A stretch of DNA of 64,000 bases from CAVOKN01 sp963696505 (lineage in GTDB: Bacteria > Pseudomonadota > Gammaproteobacteria > Burkholderiales > Rhodocyclaceae): positions 1 through 64,000 of the forward strand of contig CAVOKN010000025.1 in NCBI GenBank assembly GCA_963696505.1, read 5' to 3'. The notes beneath the pieces are model-generated. The model did no database searches. It was given only the letters and a program-made list of their open reading frames with translations, and was not told the origin of the DNA. Shown here in pieces: positions 24,597 through 33,578 of the stretch (positions are counted from its first letter, which is position 1; every line of letters begins with the position of its first letter). The translations under genes were made by a program, and so were the position numbers.

Positions 24597-25919
24597 ATGA
24601 CGCCCCAGGAAATCGTCCACGAGCTGGACAAGAACATCATCGGCCAGGCCCGTGCCAAGCGGGCGGTGGCGATCGCGCTGCGCAATCGCTGGCGTCGCAG
24701 CCAGGTCGAGGAGCCGTTGCGCACCGAGATCGTGCCCAAGAACATCCTGATGATCGGTCCCACCGGCGTCGGCAAGACCGAGATCGCGCGGCGGCTGGCG
24801 AAGCTCGCCAATGCCCCCTTCATCAAGGTGGAGGCGACCAAGTTCACCGAAGTGGGCTACGTCGGCCGCGACGTGGACACCATCGTGCGCGACCTGGTGG
24901 AAACCGCCATCAAGGACGCGCGCGAGCAGGCGATGCGCGGGGTGCGGGACCGCGCCATGGACGCCGCCGAGGACAGGGTCCTGGACGTGCTGCTGCCGCC
25001 CGCACGCAGCGTGGGTTTCCAGGATTCCGGTACGCCGGAGGATACGGCGACGCGGCAGAAATTCCGCAAGAAGCTGCGGGAAGGGGAACTCGACGACAAG
25101 GAGATCGAGATCGAAGTGGCCACGCCGGTGACCTCGATGGAAATCTTCGCGCCGCCCGGCATGGAGGAACTGACCCAGCAGATCCAGGGCATGTTCCAGA
25201 ACATCGGTGGCGGCCGCAAGAAGACGCGCAAATTGCCGATCCGCGAGGCGCTCAAGTCCATCGCTGACGAGGAGGCGGTCCGCCTCATCAACGACGATGA
25301 CCTGAAGTCGGCGGCGGTGAGGAGCGTGGAGCAGAACGGCATCGTCTTCCTGGACGAGATCGACAAGATCGCCGCCCGCTCCGAAGTGCAGGGCGCGGAT
25401 GTGTCGCGCCAGGGCGTGCAGCGTGACCTGCTGCCGCTGGTGGAGGGCACCACCGTCTCCACCAAGTACGGCATGATCAACACCGACCACATCCTGTTCA
25501 TCGCCAGCGGCGCCTTCCACTTGTCGCGGCCCTCGGACCTCATCCCCGAACTTCAGGGGCGCTTCCCGATCCGGGTCGAACTCGATTCGCTGTCGGTGGA
25601 GGACTTCGAGCAGATCCTGACATCGACCTCAGCCTGCCTGACACGCCAGTACGAGGCGCTGCTCGCCACCGAGGGCGTCGAACTCGACTTCGCGCCGGAG
25701 GGCATCCGCCGCCTGGCGGAAATAGCCTACGCGGTGAACGAGAAGACCGAGAACATCGGCGCCCGGCGCCTCTACACGGTGATGGAAAAGCTGCTGGAAG
25801 AAGTCTCCTTCGAAGCCGGCAAGGGCGTGGCGATCCGGCTGACCGTGGATGCGGCCTACGTCGATACCCGGCTCAAGGATCTCGCCCAGAGCGAGGATCT
25901 GGCGCGCTACGTGTTGTAG
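24597..25919 (+). CDS. hslU: ATP-dependent protease ATPase subunit HslU (ClpY)
   Basis: AAA+ unfoldase that feeds substrates to HslV. 440 residues. Starts MTPQEIVHELDKNIIGQARA; Walker A GPTGVGKTE near residue 60, GYVGRDVD pore loop near 90, I-domain about 105-240, Walker B GIVFLDEIDKIA near 250, sensor and arginine finger region in PELQGRFPIRVEL, and the C-terminal tail ending LARYVL that docks on HslV. All conserved parts intact. Convergent with hslR, 53 bp apart. Confidence 0.97.
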   Translation: MTPQEIVHELDKNIIGQARAKRAVAIALRNRWRRSQVEEPLRTEIVPKNILMIGPTGVGKTEIARRLAKLANAPFIKVEATKFTEVGYVGRDVDTIVRDLVETAIKDAREQAMRGVRDRAMDAAEDRVLDVLLPPARSVGFQDSGTPEDTATRQKFRKKLREGELDDKEIEIEVATPVTSMEIFAPPGMEELTQQIQGMFQNIGGGRKKTRKLPIREALKSIADEEAVRLINDDDLKSAAVRSVEQNGIVFLDEIDKIAARSEVQGADVSRQGVQRDLLPLVEGTTVSTKYGMINTDHILFIASGAFHLSRPSDLIPELQGRFPIRVELDSLSVEDFEQILTSTSACLTRQYEALLATEGVELDFAPEGIRRLAEIAYAVNEKTENIGARRLYTVMEKLLEEVSFEAGKGVAIRLTVDAAYVDTRLKDLAQSEDLARYVL

Positions 25920-25972
25920 GGCGCGCCGGGCAGAAAGTCAGCCGCCGTGGGGCGGTGAGAGGAGACCTACCC

Positions 25973-26338
25973 TCAACCGAAGACGCGTTGCAGCCGCCGC
26001 CGGTCGCGCTTCGTGGGCCGGCCGGGGATGGTGGCGGCAGGTTCCTTGGCGAGTTTGCGCTGGAGCAGCGCCGCCTCGCGCTCGCGACGACTCTCCTCCC
26101 ATTCCTCATACAGCAGGCCCGCCTGGGCGGCGGGTCCGCGCTGCTGGGACAGGCCGCGGACGGTCACCCGCCATTGCAATCCGTCGCCGCGAATCTGCAG
26201 CGCGTCCCCCGGTTTGATCTCCTTCGCAGGCTTGGCGCTGCCACCGTTAACCAGAATCCTGCCGGCATCGGCCGCCGCAGTGGCGAGGCTGCGGGTCTTG
26301 AAAAAGCGCGCTGCCCACAGCCACTTGTCCACCCGCAT
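25973..26338 (-). CDS. hslR: RNA-binding S4 domain protein, Hsp15 (HslR)
   Basis: Heat-shock protein that binds free 50S subunits carrying nascent chains. 121 residues from ATG 26338 (MRVDKWLWAARFFKTRSLAT), which is the conserved family start; longer starts overlap the regA gene in another frame. S4 domain at 1-60 with AGRILVNGGSAKPAKEIKPG, followed by a basic tail ending PTKRDRRRLQRVFG. Transcribed opposite to hslU. Its promoter must lie in or before the end of regA. Confidence 0.93.
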   Translation of the reverse strand: MRVDKWLWAARFFKTRSLATAAADAGRILVNGGSAKPAKEIKPGDALQIRGDGLQWRVTVRGLSQQRGPAAQAGLLYEEWEESRREREAALLQRKLAKEPAATIPGRPTKRDRRRLQRVFG

Positions 26339-26364
26339 GGCGGTAAGCTCGACAGCCAAGTGGG

Positions 26365-26898
26365 CTACGCCTTGGTCGGCCGTTTTGCCAGCTTGCGTTG
26401 AAGGGTGCGGCGATGCATCTTGAGGGCGCGGGCGGTGGCCGAGATGTTGCCTTCGTGTTCCGTCAGCACGCGCTGGATGTGCTCCCATTCCAGCCGCGAC
26501 ACGGAGAGCGTTTCGTCGGGCGCTGCCTCGGCATCGGGCTGGGTATCGGCAGCGAGGGCGGCGACGATGGTATCGACATCGACCGGTTTGGCCAGGTACT
26601 GGGTGGCGCCTAGCTTGATGGCATCGACGGCGGTGGCGATGCTCGCATAACCGGTCAGCACCAGTATGCGGCAGTCGGGGTTGAGCCCCTTGAGCACGCC
26701 GATCAACTTGAGTCCGGATGCGCCGCCAATGTTCAGGTCGAGAACCGCGTAGTCCGGATTCATGTCCGACAGCAGCGCCTGCGTCTGGTCGATGTCGTGG
26801 GCGCTGGCGACGTCAAAGCCGCGCTGAGTCAGGGCACGGGTCAGGACGCGGTTGAAAACCTGGTCGTCATCGACCAGCAGCAGCGATCTGTTGTCCAT
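26365..26898 (-). CDS. regA: Redox response regulator, RegA/PrrA/RoxR family
   Basis: DNA-binding response regulator paired with the RegB-type kinase encoded one base upstream. 177 residues. Receiver domain with acidic pocket LLLVDDDQVF, phosphorylation Asp in YAVLDLNIGGASG near residue 53, and Thr/Lys in VLTGYAS and YLAKPVD. The C-terminal Fis-type HTH, EGNISATARALKMHRRTLQR, matches the RegA family. In related bacteria this pair controls respiration, denitrification, photosynthesis or carbon/nitrogen fixation genes in response to redox state. Confidence 0.92.
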   Translation of the reverse strand: MDNRSLLLVDDDQVFNRVLTRALTQRGFDVASAHDIDQTQALLSDMNPDYAVLDLNIGGASGLKLIGVLKGLNPDCRILVLTGYASIATAVDAIKLGATQYLAKPVDVDTIVAALAADTQPDAEAAPDETLSVSRLEWEHIQRVLTEHEGNISATARALKMHRRTLQRKLAKRPTKA

Positions 26899-28176
26899 TC
26901 AGTCGATCCTGATAGGCCTGAGCGGCAGGTGCACCGTGGCAACGGTGCCGCCGCCGTCCCGGGCACTGAAGTCGATGTGTCCGCCGCAGCGCTCGATGGC
27001 GGCGTAGGCCAGCATGACGCCGATCCCCGCCCCGTCGTTGTGGGTCTTGACCGGCTCGCGGCCCAGCCTTGCCGCCAGCTCGGGCGATATGCCCTGGCCG
27101 CGATCCGCGACCTTCAGCCGGAGGGATTCTGCGTCCCATTCGGCATCGATGTCAACCTTTGCCGGGCTGGCGTCGGCAGCATTGTTGAAAAGGTTGGCCA
27201 GCGCCTGTTCCAGCGTCGCGTCGCCCATGACTCGGGGTGCCGGCAGGCTTCCTCGCAGCCGGACATCCGGGCAGATGCCGGGCCGTACGCTGCACCAGCG
27301 GTCGACGGCCCCCTGCAGCCAGACATCCAGTGGCTGCGCCTGCCCGCCCTCGGCGCGACTGCCGCCGGCCCGCGCCGACAGCCCGGTGATGATGCTCTTG
27401 CACTGGCCGACCTGATCGCAGAGAAGTTGAACGTCTTCGCGCATCGTGGCGTCCAGCTCCGGCCGCTTGAGCAGCTCACCCGCCAGAATCGCGATGGTCG
27501 CCAGCGGCGTCCCCAGCTCATGCGCGGCGCCAGCCGCCAGATTACCCAGGGCAACGACCCGTTCGTTGCGCAGCGCCGCCTCCCGGGCCGAGGCGAGCTG
27601 GCTGTCGCGGTCGCGGATCGCCTGCATCATGCGAACCACGAACCAGCTGATGATGACGGCCGAGAAGGCAAAGGTGAGCCACATGCCGGTCAGATGGAGG
27701 TGAACGGCGTCGGCGGGATTTGCGAGCTGGAACGGGAGGTAGATCACCGTCATCAGCGAGTAGGCAGCCACGGCCAGCAGCACGACCACGGTGACGAGGC
27801 GGCCCGGAAGAATCGTCGCCGCCAGCGCGATGATGGGCAGGTAGAGGGAGATCAGCGGGTTGGTGACGCCGCCGGCGACGTAAGTCAGCACAGTCAGGGC
27901 GACGACATCGACGCAGGCTTGCATCAGCAGCTCGGTATCGCTCGCGCCCAGGCCGTGCGCGCCGCGCCACATGGCCATGACGTTGAAGGCGCCAAGCAGG
28001 CCCAATACCGCCAGCATCGGCAGCCACTGCATATGGATGCCCAGGACCGTCTCGGCGAGCACGATGGCAACGGCCTGGACGCTGATCACCAGCCAGCGCA
28101 GCAATACCAGACGGCGCAGGCTGGGAGAGCTGGTTGCGGGCCGGGAGCGGCGCGTGGGAGATGCCGGGGCTTGCAT
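26899..28176 (-). CDS. regB: Redox sensor histidine kinase, RegB/PrrB/RoxS family
   Basis: Membrane sensor of the quinone pool and redox state. 425 residues from ATG 28176; a GTG 18 codons upstream is also open. Five to six N-terminal membrane helices (about 20-175), with a GGVTNPLISLYLP segment that corresponds to the quinone-binding GGxxNPF motif. H-box LAAGAAHELGTPLATIAI carries the phosphorylated His. The regulatory redox Cys of RegB is conserved: it lies 40 residues after that His (VGQCKSI), the same spacing as His225-Cys265 in Rhodobacter. Catalytic ATPase part has NLFNNAADAS, DRGQGISPE and GAGIGVMLAYAAIE. Stop abuts regA. Confidence 0.92.
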   Translation of the reverse strand: MQAPASPTRRSRPATSSPSLRRLVLLRWLVISVQAVAIVLAETVLGIHMQWLPMLAVLGLLGAFNVMAMWRGAHGLGASDTELLMQACVDVVALTVLTYVAGGVTNPLISLYLPIIALAATILPGRLVTVVVLLAVAAYSLMTVIYLPFQLANPADAVHLHLTGMWLTFAFSAVIISWFVVRMMQAIRDRDSQLASAREAALRNERVVALGNLAAGAAHELGTPLATIAILAGELLKRPELDATMREDVQLLCDQVGQCKSIITGLSARAGGSRAEGGQAQPLDVWLQGAVDRWCSVRPGICPDVRLRGSLPAPRVMGDATLEQALANLFNNAADASPAKVDIDAEWDAESLRLKVADRGQGISPELAARLGREPVKTHNDGAGIGVMLAYAAIERCGGHIDFSARDGGGTVATVHLPLRPIRID

Positions 28177-28228
28177 AGCGGCTTGATTATCCTGCAACGG
28201 CCACTGGGACCGAGTGCGGAAGTCACAC

Positions 28229-28266
28229 AAAACAAAAACGCGACCGGGACGGGAGTTCCGGTCGCG
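28229..28266 (-). terminator. Unassigned intrinsic terminator on the minus strand, upstream of regB
   Basis: Nine-bp perfect stem CGCGACCGG/CCGGTCGCG followed on the minus strand by TTTTTGTTTT. It reads toward regB and ends about 50 bp before that gene's ATG. No annotated minus-strand gene ends here. Confidence 0.65.
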
Positions 28267-28413
28267 AAAGGGATGTCTATATCTATGAGCGATGCCATTT
28301 TACGACGGGTCGGCCGGCAGCGCGATGTGACCGATTGTCGCAGCGCCTTCGATGCGGGCGCTTGGCGGGGCGCGGGCATCCGGTACCATTGGACCTTTCG
28401 GCGGAGGCGAGCC

Positions 28414-28872
28414 ATGACGAAGTCCTTGATTCCTTCCATTGCGGCGGTAATCCTTAGCCTGGTTGCGGCCTGTGCGTCGGCTCAGGAAGTTGCAGTGAGC
28501 CATGCCTGGGTGAGAGCCACGGTCCCGGGGCAGCGTGCCACTGGCGCCTTCATGGAACTGACTTCCAGCAGTGGGGCGGTGCTGCTGGCGGCGGCAAGTC
28601 CGGTGGCCGATGTGGTGGAATTGCACGAAATGGTGATGGAGGGCTCGACCATGAGAATGCGGGCGCTCGCCAGGCTGGAGCTTCCCGCCGGGCGCAAGGT
28701 GGAACTGCGTCCGGGCGGCTACCACGTGATGCTGATGGACTTGCGCCGTACTCTGAAGCCGGGGGAGACGGTTCCGATCACCCTGACCGTGGAGGGCACG
28801 GGTGCAAGAAGGACGAGCATCGAGGTCAAGGCGGAAGTGCGCGATCTTGCTGCGTCCGGGGCAGGGCACTGA
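28414..28872 (+). CDS. Periplasmic copper chaperone PCu(A)C
   Basis: Copper(I) carrier that delivers copper to cytochrome oxidase CuA or similar sites. 152 residues from ATG 28414, behind GGAGG. Signal peptide ends at AACASAQEVAV. The copper-binding pattern of the family is complete: His and Met in VELHEM, Met in GSTMRM, and HxM in YHVMLMDLRRTL. WVRATVPGQRATGAFMEL is the typical first block. Located beside the RegBA redox system, which commonly controls oxidase genes. A small exported protein follows immediately. Confidence 0.9.
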   Translation: MTKSLIPSIAAVILSLVAACASAQEVAVSHAWVRATVPGQRATGAFMELTSSSGAVLLAAASPVADVVELHEMVMEGSTMRMRALARLELPAGRKVELRPGGYHVMLMDLRRTLKPGETVPITLTVEGTGARRTSIEVKAEVRDLAASGAGH

Positions 28873-28873
28873 C

Positions 28874-29260
28874 GTGGCTGGGCGCGGCATTCCGCCTGGG
28901 CCGGGCTGCGGGGGACGGTGCGTCGCCGCGCTGGCGGCAGCGGTTTGGGTGACGAATGCATTCGCCCAGGCACCGCATTACCCCGGCGCTTGGGCGGATG
29001 GAGCGGCTACCCGGCAGGAACTGGCGGGAGCGGCGCAGCGGGGTGTCGCGAACGTCGCGGTTTATGGCAGCAACGACCGCGTCGAACGGGTCGATGCCTT
29101 CTACCGCCAGTACTTTCAGCCTCTGCCGGCGTTTGGCGGGGGCGCGGGCTACGCCCGGTTTTGCCTGGATCGGGTGGATCGCCCGGAAACCTGCCGCCGC
29201 TACGTCGAAGTGGGCGAGGAGGGCGGCGGCAGCCGAATCCGCGTCTACGAATTGCGGTGA
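28874..29260 (+). CDS. Small exported protein of unknown function
   Basis: 128 residues from GTG 28874, one base after the copper chaperone stop. N-terminal hydrophobic segment VAALAAAVWVTNAFAQA looks like a signal peptide with an unusually glycine-rich leader. The mature part is short: HYPGAWADGAATRQELAGAA, then VANVAVYGSNDRVERVDAFY and FCLDRVDRPETCRRYVEVGE. Two cysteines could form a disulfide. Not recognised as a known family. Proximity suggests cotranscription with the chaperone gene; no metal motif is visible. Confidence 0.6.
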   Translation: MAGRGIPPGPGCGGRCVAALAAAVWVTNAFAQAPHYPGAWADGAATRQELAGAAQRGVANVAVYGSNDRVERVDAFYRQYFQPLPAFGGGAGYARFCLDRVDRPETCRRYVEVGEEGGGSRIRVYELR

Positions 29261-29267
29261 GGCGGCT

Positions 29268-30512
29268 TCAAGGCAGCGTGGATTCGAGGGCGAAAAGGTC
29301 TTCGACCTGCTCGCGGCGCCGGATTTCTACCATGCGATCGCCATCAACCATCACTTCCGCCGCTCGCGGCCGGGTGTTGTAGTTGGAACTCATCACCATG
29401 CCGTAGGCTCCCGCCGACATCACTGCCAGCAGGTCGCCTTCCGCAACGCAAAGCTGCCTGCCGCGCCCCAGCACGTCGCTACTCTCACACACCGGACCCA
29501 CCACGTCATAGGCAACGGCCGAACCGCTGTGCCGTCTGACGGGAACGATCTCGTGCCATGCGTCATAGAGGGCAGGGCGCATCAGGTCGTTCATGGCGGC
29601 GTCAACAACGGCGAAATTGCGCTCCGCGCCGTGCTTGAGGTACTCGATACGGGTCAGCAGCACGCCGGCATTGCCCACCAAGGCACGGCCGGGCTCGAAG
29701 AGGACCTTTTCGCGACGGCCGCGCAGCAGCGCGAGCAGCGGTGCGAGGTAGTCGCCTGCAGCGGGCGGATTCTCGTCCTGGTAGCGGATGCCCAGTCCGC
29801 CGCCGATATCGACGTGGCAGAGTTCTAGGCCTTCCTGCGCCAGGGCATCGGCGAGGTCCAGCAGTTTCCGGGCTGCCTCGACCACGGGTGCCGGATCCAG
29901 GAGTTGGGAGCCTATGTGGCAGGCGATCCCCTGAAGGCGGATGCCGCTCATGCGGGCGGCACAGCGGTAGAGATCCAGCGCCTCGTGGTAGGGGACCCCG
30001 AACTTGTTGTTGCGCAGACCCGTCGAAATGTATGGATGGGTCTTCGGGTCAACGTCGGGATTGACCCGCAGCGCGATCGGGGCTTTCGTGCCCATTTCGC
30101 ACGCGATGGCGTTCAGCCGCGACAGTTCTGACCCGGACTCCACGTTGAAGCAGAAGATGCCTGCGCTCAGGGCCTGCCGTAGTTCTGCAGCGCTCTTGCC
30201 GACTCCGCTGAAGACGACCCCGCCTGGGTCTGCACCGGCGGCGATGACCCGGGCGAGTTCACCGCCCGAGACGATGTCGAATCCGCTGCCCAGGCGCGCG
30301 AAAAGATTCAGAATGGCGAGGTTCGAATTGGCCTTGACGGCATAGCAGACCATGGCATCGCGTTCGGCCAGTGGGGCGCGAAATCGTTCGAGCGACGCTT
30401 GCAGCGCGGCCCTGGAATACACGTAGCATGGGGTTCCGAAGCGGCGAGCGACCTCGTTCAGAGGAACGTCCTCGGCGTGAATCTCGTCCTTGCGGTAGGG
30501 GAATGCGCTCAT
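29268..30512 (-). CDS. lysA: Diaminopimelate decarboxylase
   Basis: Last step of lysine synthesis: decarboxylates meso-diaminopimelate. PLP enzyme of the alanine racemase-like fold. 414 residues. PLP lysine in CYAVKANSN near residue 59; glycine-rich phosphate site HVDIGGGLGIRYQ; catalytic cysteine in VGPVCESSDVL; substrate Arg in FEPGRALVG; and MSAGAYGMVMSSNYN near the end. Start ATG 30512 overlaps the stop of the lptM gene by four bases, the usual proteobacterial arrangement. Converges with the small exported gene, 7 bp apart. Confidence 0.96.
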   Translation of the reverse strand: MSAFPYRKDEIHAEDVPLNEVARRFGTPCYVYSRAALQASLERFRAPLAERDAMVCYAVKANSNLAILNLFARLGSGFDIVSGGELARVIAAGADPGGVVFSGVGKSAAELRQALSAGIFCFNVESGSELSRLNAIACEMGTKAPIALRVNPDVDPKTHPYISTGLRNNKFGVPYHEALDLYRCAARMSGIRLQGIACHIGSQLLDPAPVVEAARKLLDLADALAQEGLELCHVDIGGGLGIRYQDENPPAAGDYLAPLLALLRGRREKVLFEPGRALVGNAGVLLTRIEYLKHGAERNFAVVDAAMNDLMRPALYDAWHEIVPVRRHSGSAVAYDVVGPVCESSDVLGRGRQLCVAEGDLLAVMSAGAYGMVMSSNYNTRPRAAEVMVDGDRMVEIRRREQVEDLFALESTLP

Positions 30513-30682
30513 TGGCGGACGGCACTCGCGCCTTTGCTATCATCGATTGGCTGGTTAGCCGGCGCCATTGTTCTTTCGGCCGGGGCAGGCTGTTTCGGCA
30601 GGACCAAAGGTCCTTTGGTCCCGCAGGCGGTGAGACCGAGACCTGACAGGGCGATGATAAGGAGTTGCAGTAAGCGACACAT
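30509..30682 (-). CDS. lptM: LPS-assembly-associated lipoprotein LptM (YifL)
   Basis: 57-residue lipoprotein from ATG 30682 (MCRLLQLLIIALSGLGLTAC). Lipobox LTAC, then GTKGPLVLPKQ, which is the diagnostic LptM sequence. In Escherichia coli LptM helps the LptDE translocon mature. The open frame extends 19 codons further upstream but that part has no signal character. Upstream of lysA with a 4-bp overlap, and divergent from cyaY with a 37-bp gap. Confidence 0.9.
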   Translation of the reverse strand: MCRLLQLLIIALSGLGLTACGTKGPLVLPKQPAPAERTMAPANQPIDDSKGASAVRQ

Positions 30683-30719
30683 GGGCTGGGGAAAACCAAA
30701 ATCATAGCGGAAACGGATC

Positions 30720-31043
30720 ATGGATGAACTTGAGTTCAACAGCCTGGCCGATGCGACGCTGGCGCAGATCGAGCAGGCAATCGAGCAATGTGGCTGTGAC
30801 CTCGATTACGAGGTCAAACCTGGCAGTGTGTTGGAAATCGAGTTCGACAACGGCAGCAAGGTGATTGTGAATCGCCATTCGGCAGCCCGCGAGATCTGGG
30901 TCGCAGCGCGCTCGGGTGGTTATCACTTTCGCCCAGAGGGATCGCGCTGGGTCGGAACCCGCACCGGCGAGGAACTGTTCGCGGCCTTGTCCCGCGTGGT
31001 CGGCGAGCAGTCCGGGCTGACTGTGCGACTGGCTCGGGACTAG
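30720..31043 (+). CDS. cyaY: Iron donor protein CyaY (frataxin)
   Basis: Frataxin homologue that binds iron and tunes iron-sulfur cluster assembly by IscS. 107 residues. Acidic first helix MDELEFNSLADATLAQIEQA, then DYEVKPGSVLEIEFDNGSKV and VNRHSAAREIWVAARSGGYH. The HFR and W positions of the beta-sheet are conserved. Divergent from lptM-lysA, and its end overlaps the end of ponA (convergent) by four bases. Confidence 0.95.
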   Translation: MDELEFNSLADATLAQIEQAIEQCGCDLDYEVKPGSVLEIEFDNGSKVIVNRHSAAREIWVAARSGGYHFRPEGSRWVGTRTGEELFAALSRVVGEQSGLTVRLARD

Positions 31044-33424
31044 CCGCGCCGTTCGAGAATCGAGCGTTCTTCCACCGGGGCCGGCGCCTGCAGGGCTGGC
31101 GGTCTGGCGGGCGCACGGCTGGGCGCTTGCGGCTCGCCGCTGGCGGCTGGGCTTGCTCCTTCGGGTCGAACGGCCTCGGAATTCGAGTTCTCCTTGTAGA
31201 TGAGTTCGCGGGTGGGAGGGCGGTCCTCCGATTCGCTGACGACAATCGTCAACACCAAGCCTTCGGGCACTGCCATCTGCATCTCCGGGACGCCTCTCAG
31301 GGCATGGCCCATGAACGAGATCCACATCGGCAGCGCAGCCGCTCCCCCGGTTTCGCCATCACCGAGCTTGCGGGGCTGGTCATAGCCGAGCCAGGCGATA
31401 CCCACCAGTTTCGGCTGGTAGCCACAGAACCAGGCGTCAACGTATTCGTTCGTTGTGCCGGTCTTGCCAGCGAGGTCGCGCCGCTTCAGAGTCAGCGCCC
31501 GCGTAGCGGTGCCGCGGCGCACGACATCGTGCATCATGCTGTCCAGGAGATAGGCATTGCGGGCATCTATCACCCGCAGGTTCTCGTCCCCCGCCTGTTC
31601 CGGCTGGGTTTGAGCAAGTACTGTGCCTTGGTCGTCCTGGATCTCCTTGACGACATAGGGTTGTACGCGATAGCCGCCATTGGCGAAGACCGAATAGCCG
31701 ACCAGCATTTGCCATGGGGTGGCAGATCCGGCACCCAGCGCCATGGTCAGGTAGGGCGGGTGTTTGTCGGAATCGAATCCGAAGCGCGTGACATAGTCCT
31801 GGGCGTAGCGTGTGCCTATGCTGCGCAAAAGGCGGATCGACACAAGATTCTTGGACTTGGCCAGCGCCGTGCGCAGCGTCATCGGACCTTCGTACTTGCC
31901 GTCGTAGTTCTTGGGCTCCCAGGCCTGACTCCCGGTTTCGTCGGAGGAAATGGTGATCGGCTCGTCCTCGATGACGCTCGCCGGGGAGAATCCCTTTTCA
32001 AGCGCGGCCGAGTAAATGAAGGGCTTGAAACTCGATCCTGGCTGACGCCAGGCCTGGGTGACGTGATTGAACTTGTTGCGGCTGAAGTCGAAGCCGCCGA
32101 TCAGGGCGCGAACGGCGCCATCCTTTGGGTTTGCGGCGACAAACGCGGCCTCGACCTCGGGCAGTTGAGTCACTTGCCAGGCGTCTTTCTCGTCCTTCAC
32201 GATGCGGACTACCGCGCCGCGACGCAGACGCCGGTTCGGGGAAGCGCTCGCATCGAGCATGCGCTGGGCGAATCTGAGACCGTCGCCGCTGATGGTCAGG
32301 GTTTCGCCGCCGCGGCGATACACGCGAAGTGACTTGGCGTCGGCTTCGAGCACTATGGCGGCCAGCAGATCGTCAGCATCGGGGAAATCTGCAAGGGCGT
32401 CTTCCAGCCGCTCATCGAGGCTGCCTTCCCCCGAATCGAGATCCACATAGGCCTCGGCGCCACGATAGCCGTGGCGGCGGTCGTAGGCCATCACAGTCTT
32501 CCGCAGCCCGTCGTAAGCCGCCTGTTGGTCGGCTCGCACGATGGTCGTGACCACGCGCAATCCGCGCGTGTAGGTTTCGTCCTTGTATTGATCGAAGGCA
32601 ATCTGCCGTGCCATCTCGGCGACGTAATCTGCCCTGACCGCGAAATCGTTCGGATCCCGACGGATCCGTAGCTGCTCGGCCTGGGCCTGGGCCAATTGGG
32701 CGTCATCGATGAATCCAAGCTCCCGCATCCGCCTTAAAACGTATAATTGCCTTTGCTGCGCACGCTTCCAGTTGGCGACCGGGTTGTAGCTCGAAGGAGC
32801 CTTCGGCAGGCCGGCCAACATCGCTGCCTCGGCGGGGCTCAAGTCCTTCAGGGGCTTGCCGTAATAGATTTGAGCGGCCGCTGCAAAGCCATATGCCCGC
32901 TGGCCGAGGTAGATCTGATTGATGTAGAGCTGGAGAATCTCGTCCTTGTTCAGACTGCTCTCGATCTTGAAGGCGAGCAGGGTTTCGTAGAACTTGCGGC
33001 TCAGGGTTTTTTCGCTTGTGAGAAAGAAGTTGCGTGCGACCTGCATCGTGATCGTGGAGGCACCTTGCCGCTTTCCCCCGCTCGTGAGGTTGGACCAGGC
33101 AGCGCGCAGTACTCCGATGAAATCGATGCCGGAGTGTTGGTAGAAGCGCTCGTCTTCGGCGGCCAGGATGGACTGCTTCATGACCGTGGGCACGTCCTCC
33201 ACCCGAACGAAGGCGCGCCGTTCTTCGCCGAATTCGCCGATCAGGTGGCCGTCAGCCGTATAGACGCGCAGCGGTATCTTCGGGCGGTAATCGGTGAGGA
33301 CGTCGAGGGCGGGCAGGTTGGGGTAGGTGACGACAATTAGCAGACCGGCCAGTGCGGTGAGGATCACGCCAGCTGCAATGATTCCGGCAGATGCAATGAG
33401 CGGTTTGCGCAGGGCAGGATGCAA
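31040..33424 (-). CDS. ponA: Penicillin-binding protein 1A (bifunctional transglycosylase/transpeptidase)
   Basis: Class A PBP that polymerises and cross-links peptidoglycan. 794 residues from TTG 33424. One membrane anchor at about 10-33. Glycosyltransferase domain with catalytic EDERFYQHSGID near residue 90 and GASTITMQVARNFFL. OB-like insert about 310-420 as in PBP1A. Transpeptidase with SxxK in RQPGSSFKPF near residue 465, SKN in LAKSKNLVS, and KTGTT near residue 655. Low-complexity proline/alanine tail. Divergent from pilM, a conserved arrangement. Convergent 4-bp overlap with cyaY. Confidence 0.95.
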   Translation of the reverse strand: MHPALRKPLIASAGIIAAGVILTALAGLLIVVTYPNLPALDVLTDYRPKIPLRVYTADGHLIGEFGEERRAFVRVEDVPTVMKQSILAAEDERFYQHSGIDFIGVLRAAWSNLTSGGKRQGASTITMQVARNFFLTSEKTLSRKFYETLLAFKIESSLNKDEILQLYINQIYLGQRAYGFAAAAQIYYGKPLKDLSPAEAAMLAGLPKAPSSYNPVANWKRAQQRQLYVLRRMRELGFIDDAQLAQAQAEQLRIRRDPNDFAVRADYVAEMARQIAFDQYKDETYTRGLRVVTTIVRADQQAAYDGLRKTVMAYDRRHGYRGAEAYVDLDSGEGSLDERLEDALADFPDADDLLAAIVLEADAKSLRVYRRGGETLTISGDGLRFAQRMLDASASPNRRLRRGAVVRIVKDEKDAWQVTQLPEVEAAFVAANPKDGAVRALIGGFDFSRNKFNHVTQAWRQPGSSFKPFIYSAALEKGFSPASVIEDEPITISSDETGSQAWEPKNYDGKYEGPMTLRTALAKSKNLVSIRLLRSIGTRYAQDYVTRFGFDSDKHPPYLTMALGAGSATPWQMLVGYSVFANGGYRVQPYVVKEIQDDQGTVLAQTQPEQAGDENLRVIDARNAYLLDSMMHDVVRRGTATRALTLKRRDLAGKTGTTNEYVDAWFCGYQPKLVGIAWLGYDQPRKLGDGETGGAAALPMWISFMGHALRGVPEMQMAVPEGLVLTIVVSESEDRPPTRELIYKENSNSEAVRPEGASPAASGEPQAPSRAPARPPALQAPAPVEERSILERRG

Positions 33425-33578
33425 AGGCGGTTACCGAGATCGAGGGATGGCGATTATAAACACCTGACGCAGCAACACAAATTCACGGCGATTCCTTTAC
33501 ACCGGCTAGACTTGCTGTTAGCATCTAATGTAGATTGTGCGAAGTTTGTGCATCTAATTGAAAAATAAGGGGACTTTC

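Noticed and set aside
26797..28872. Very long plus-strand open frame of 691 codons opposite regAB
   Set aside because: Only its last 152 codons are real (copper chaperone). The rest is antisense to RegB and low-complexity.
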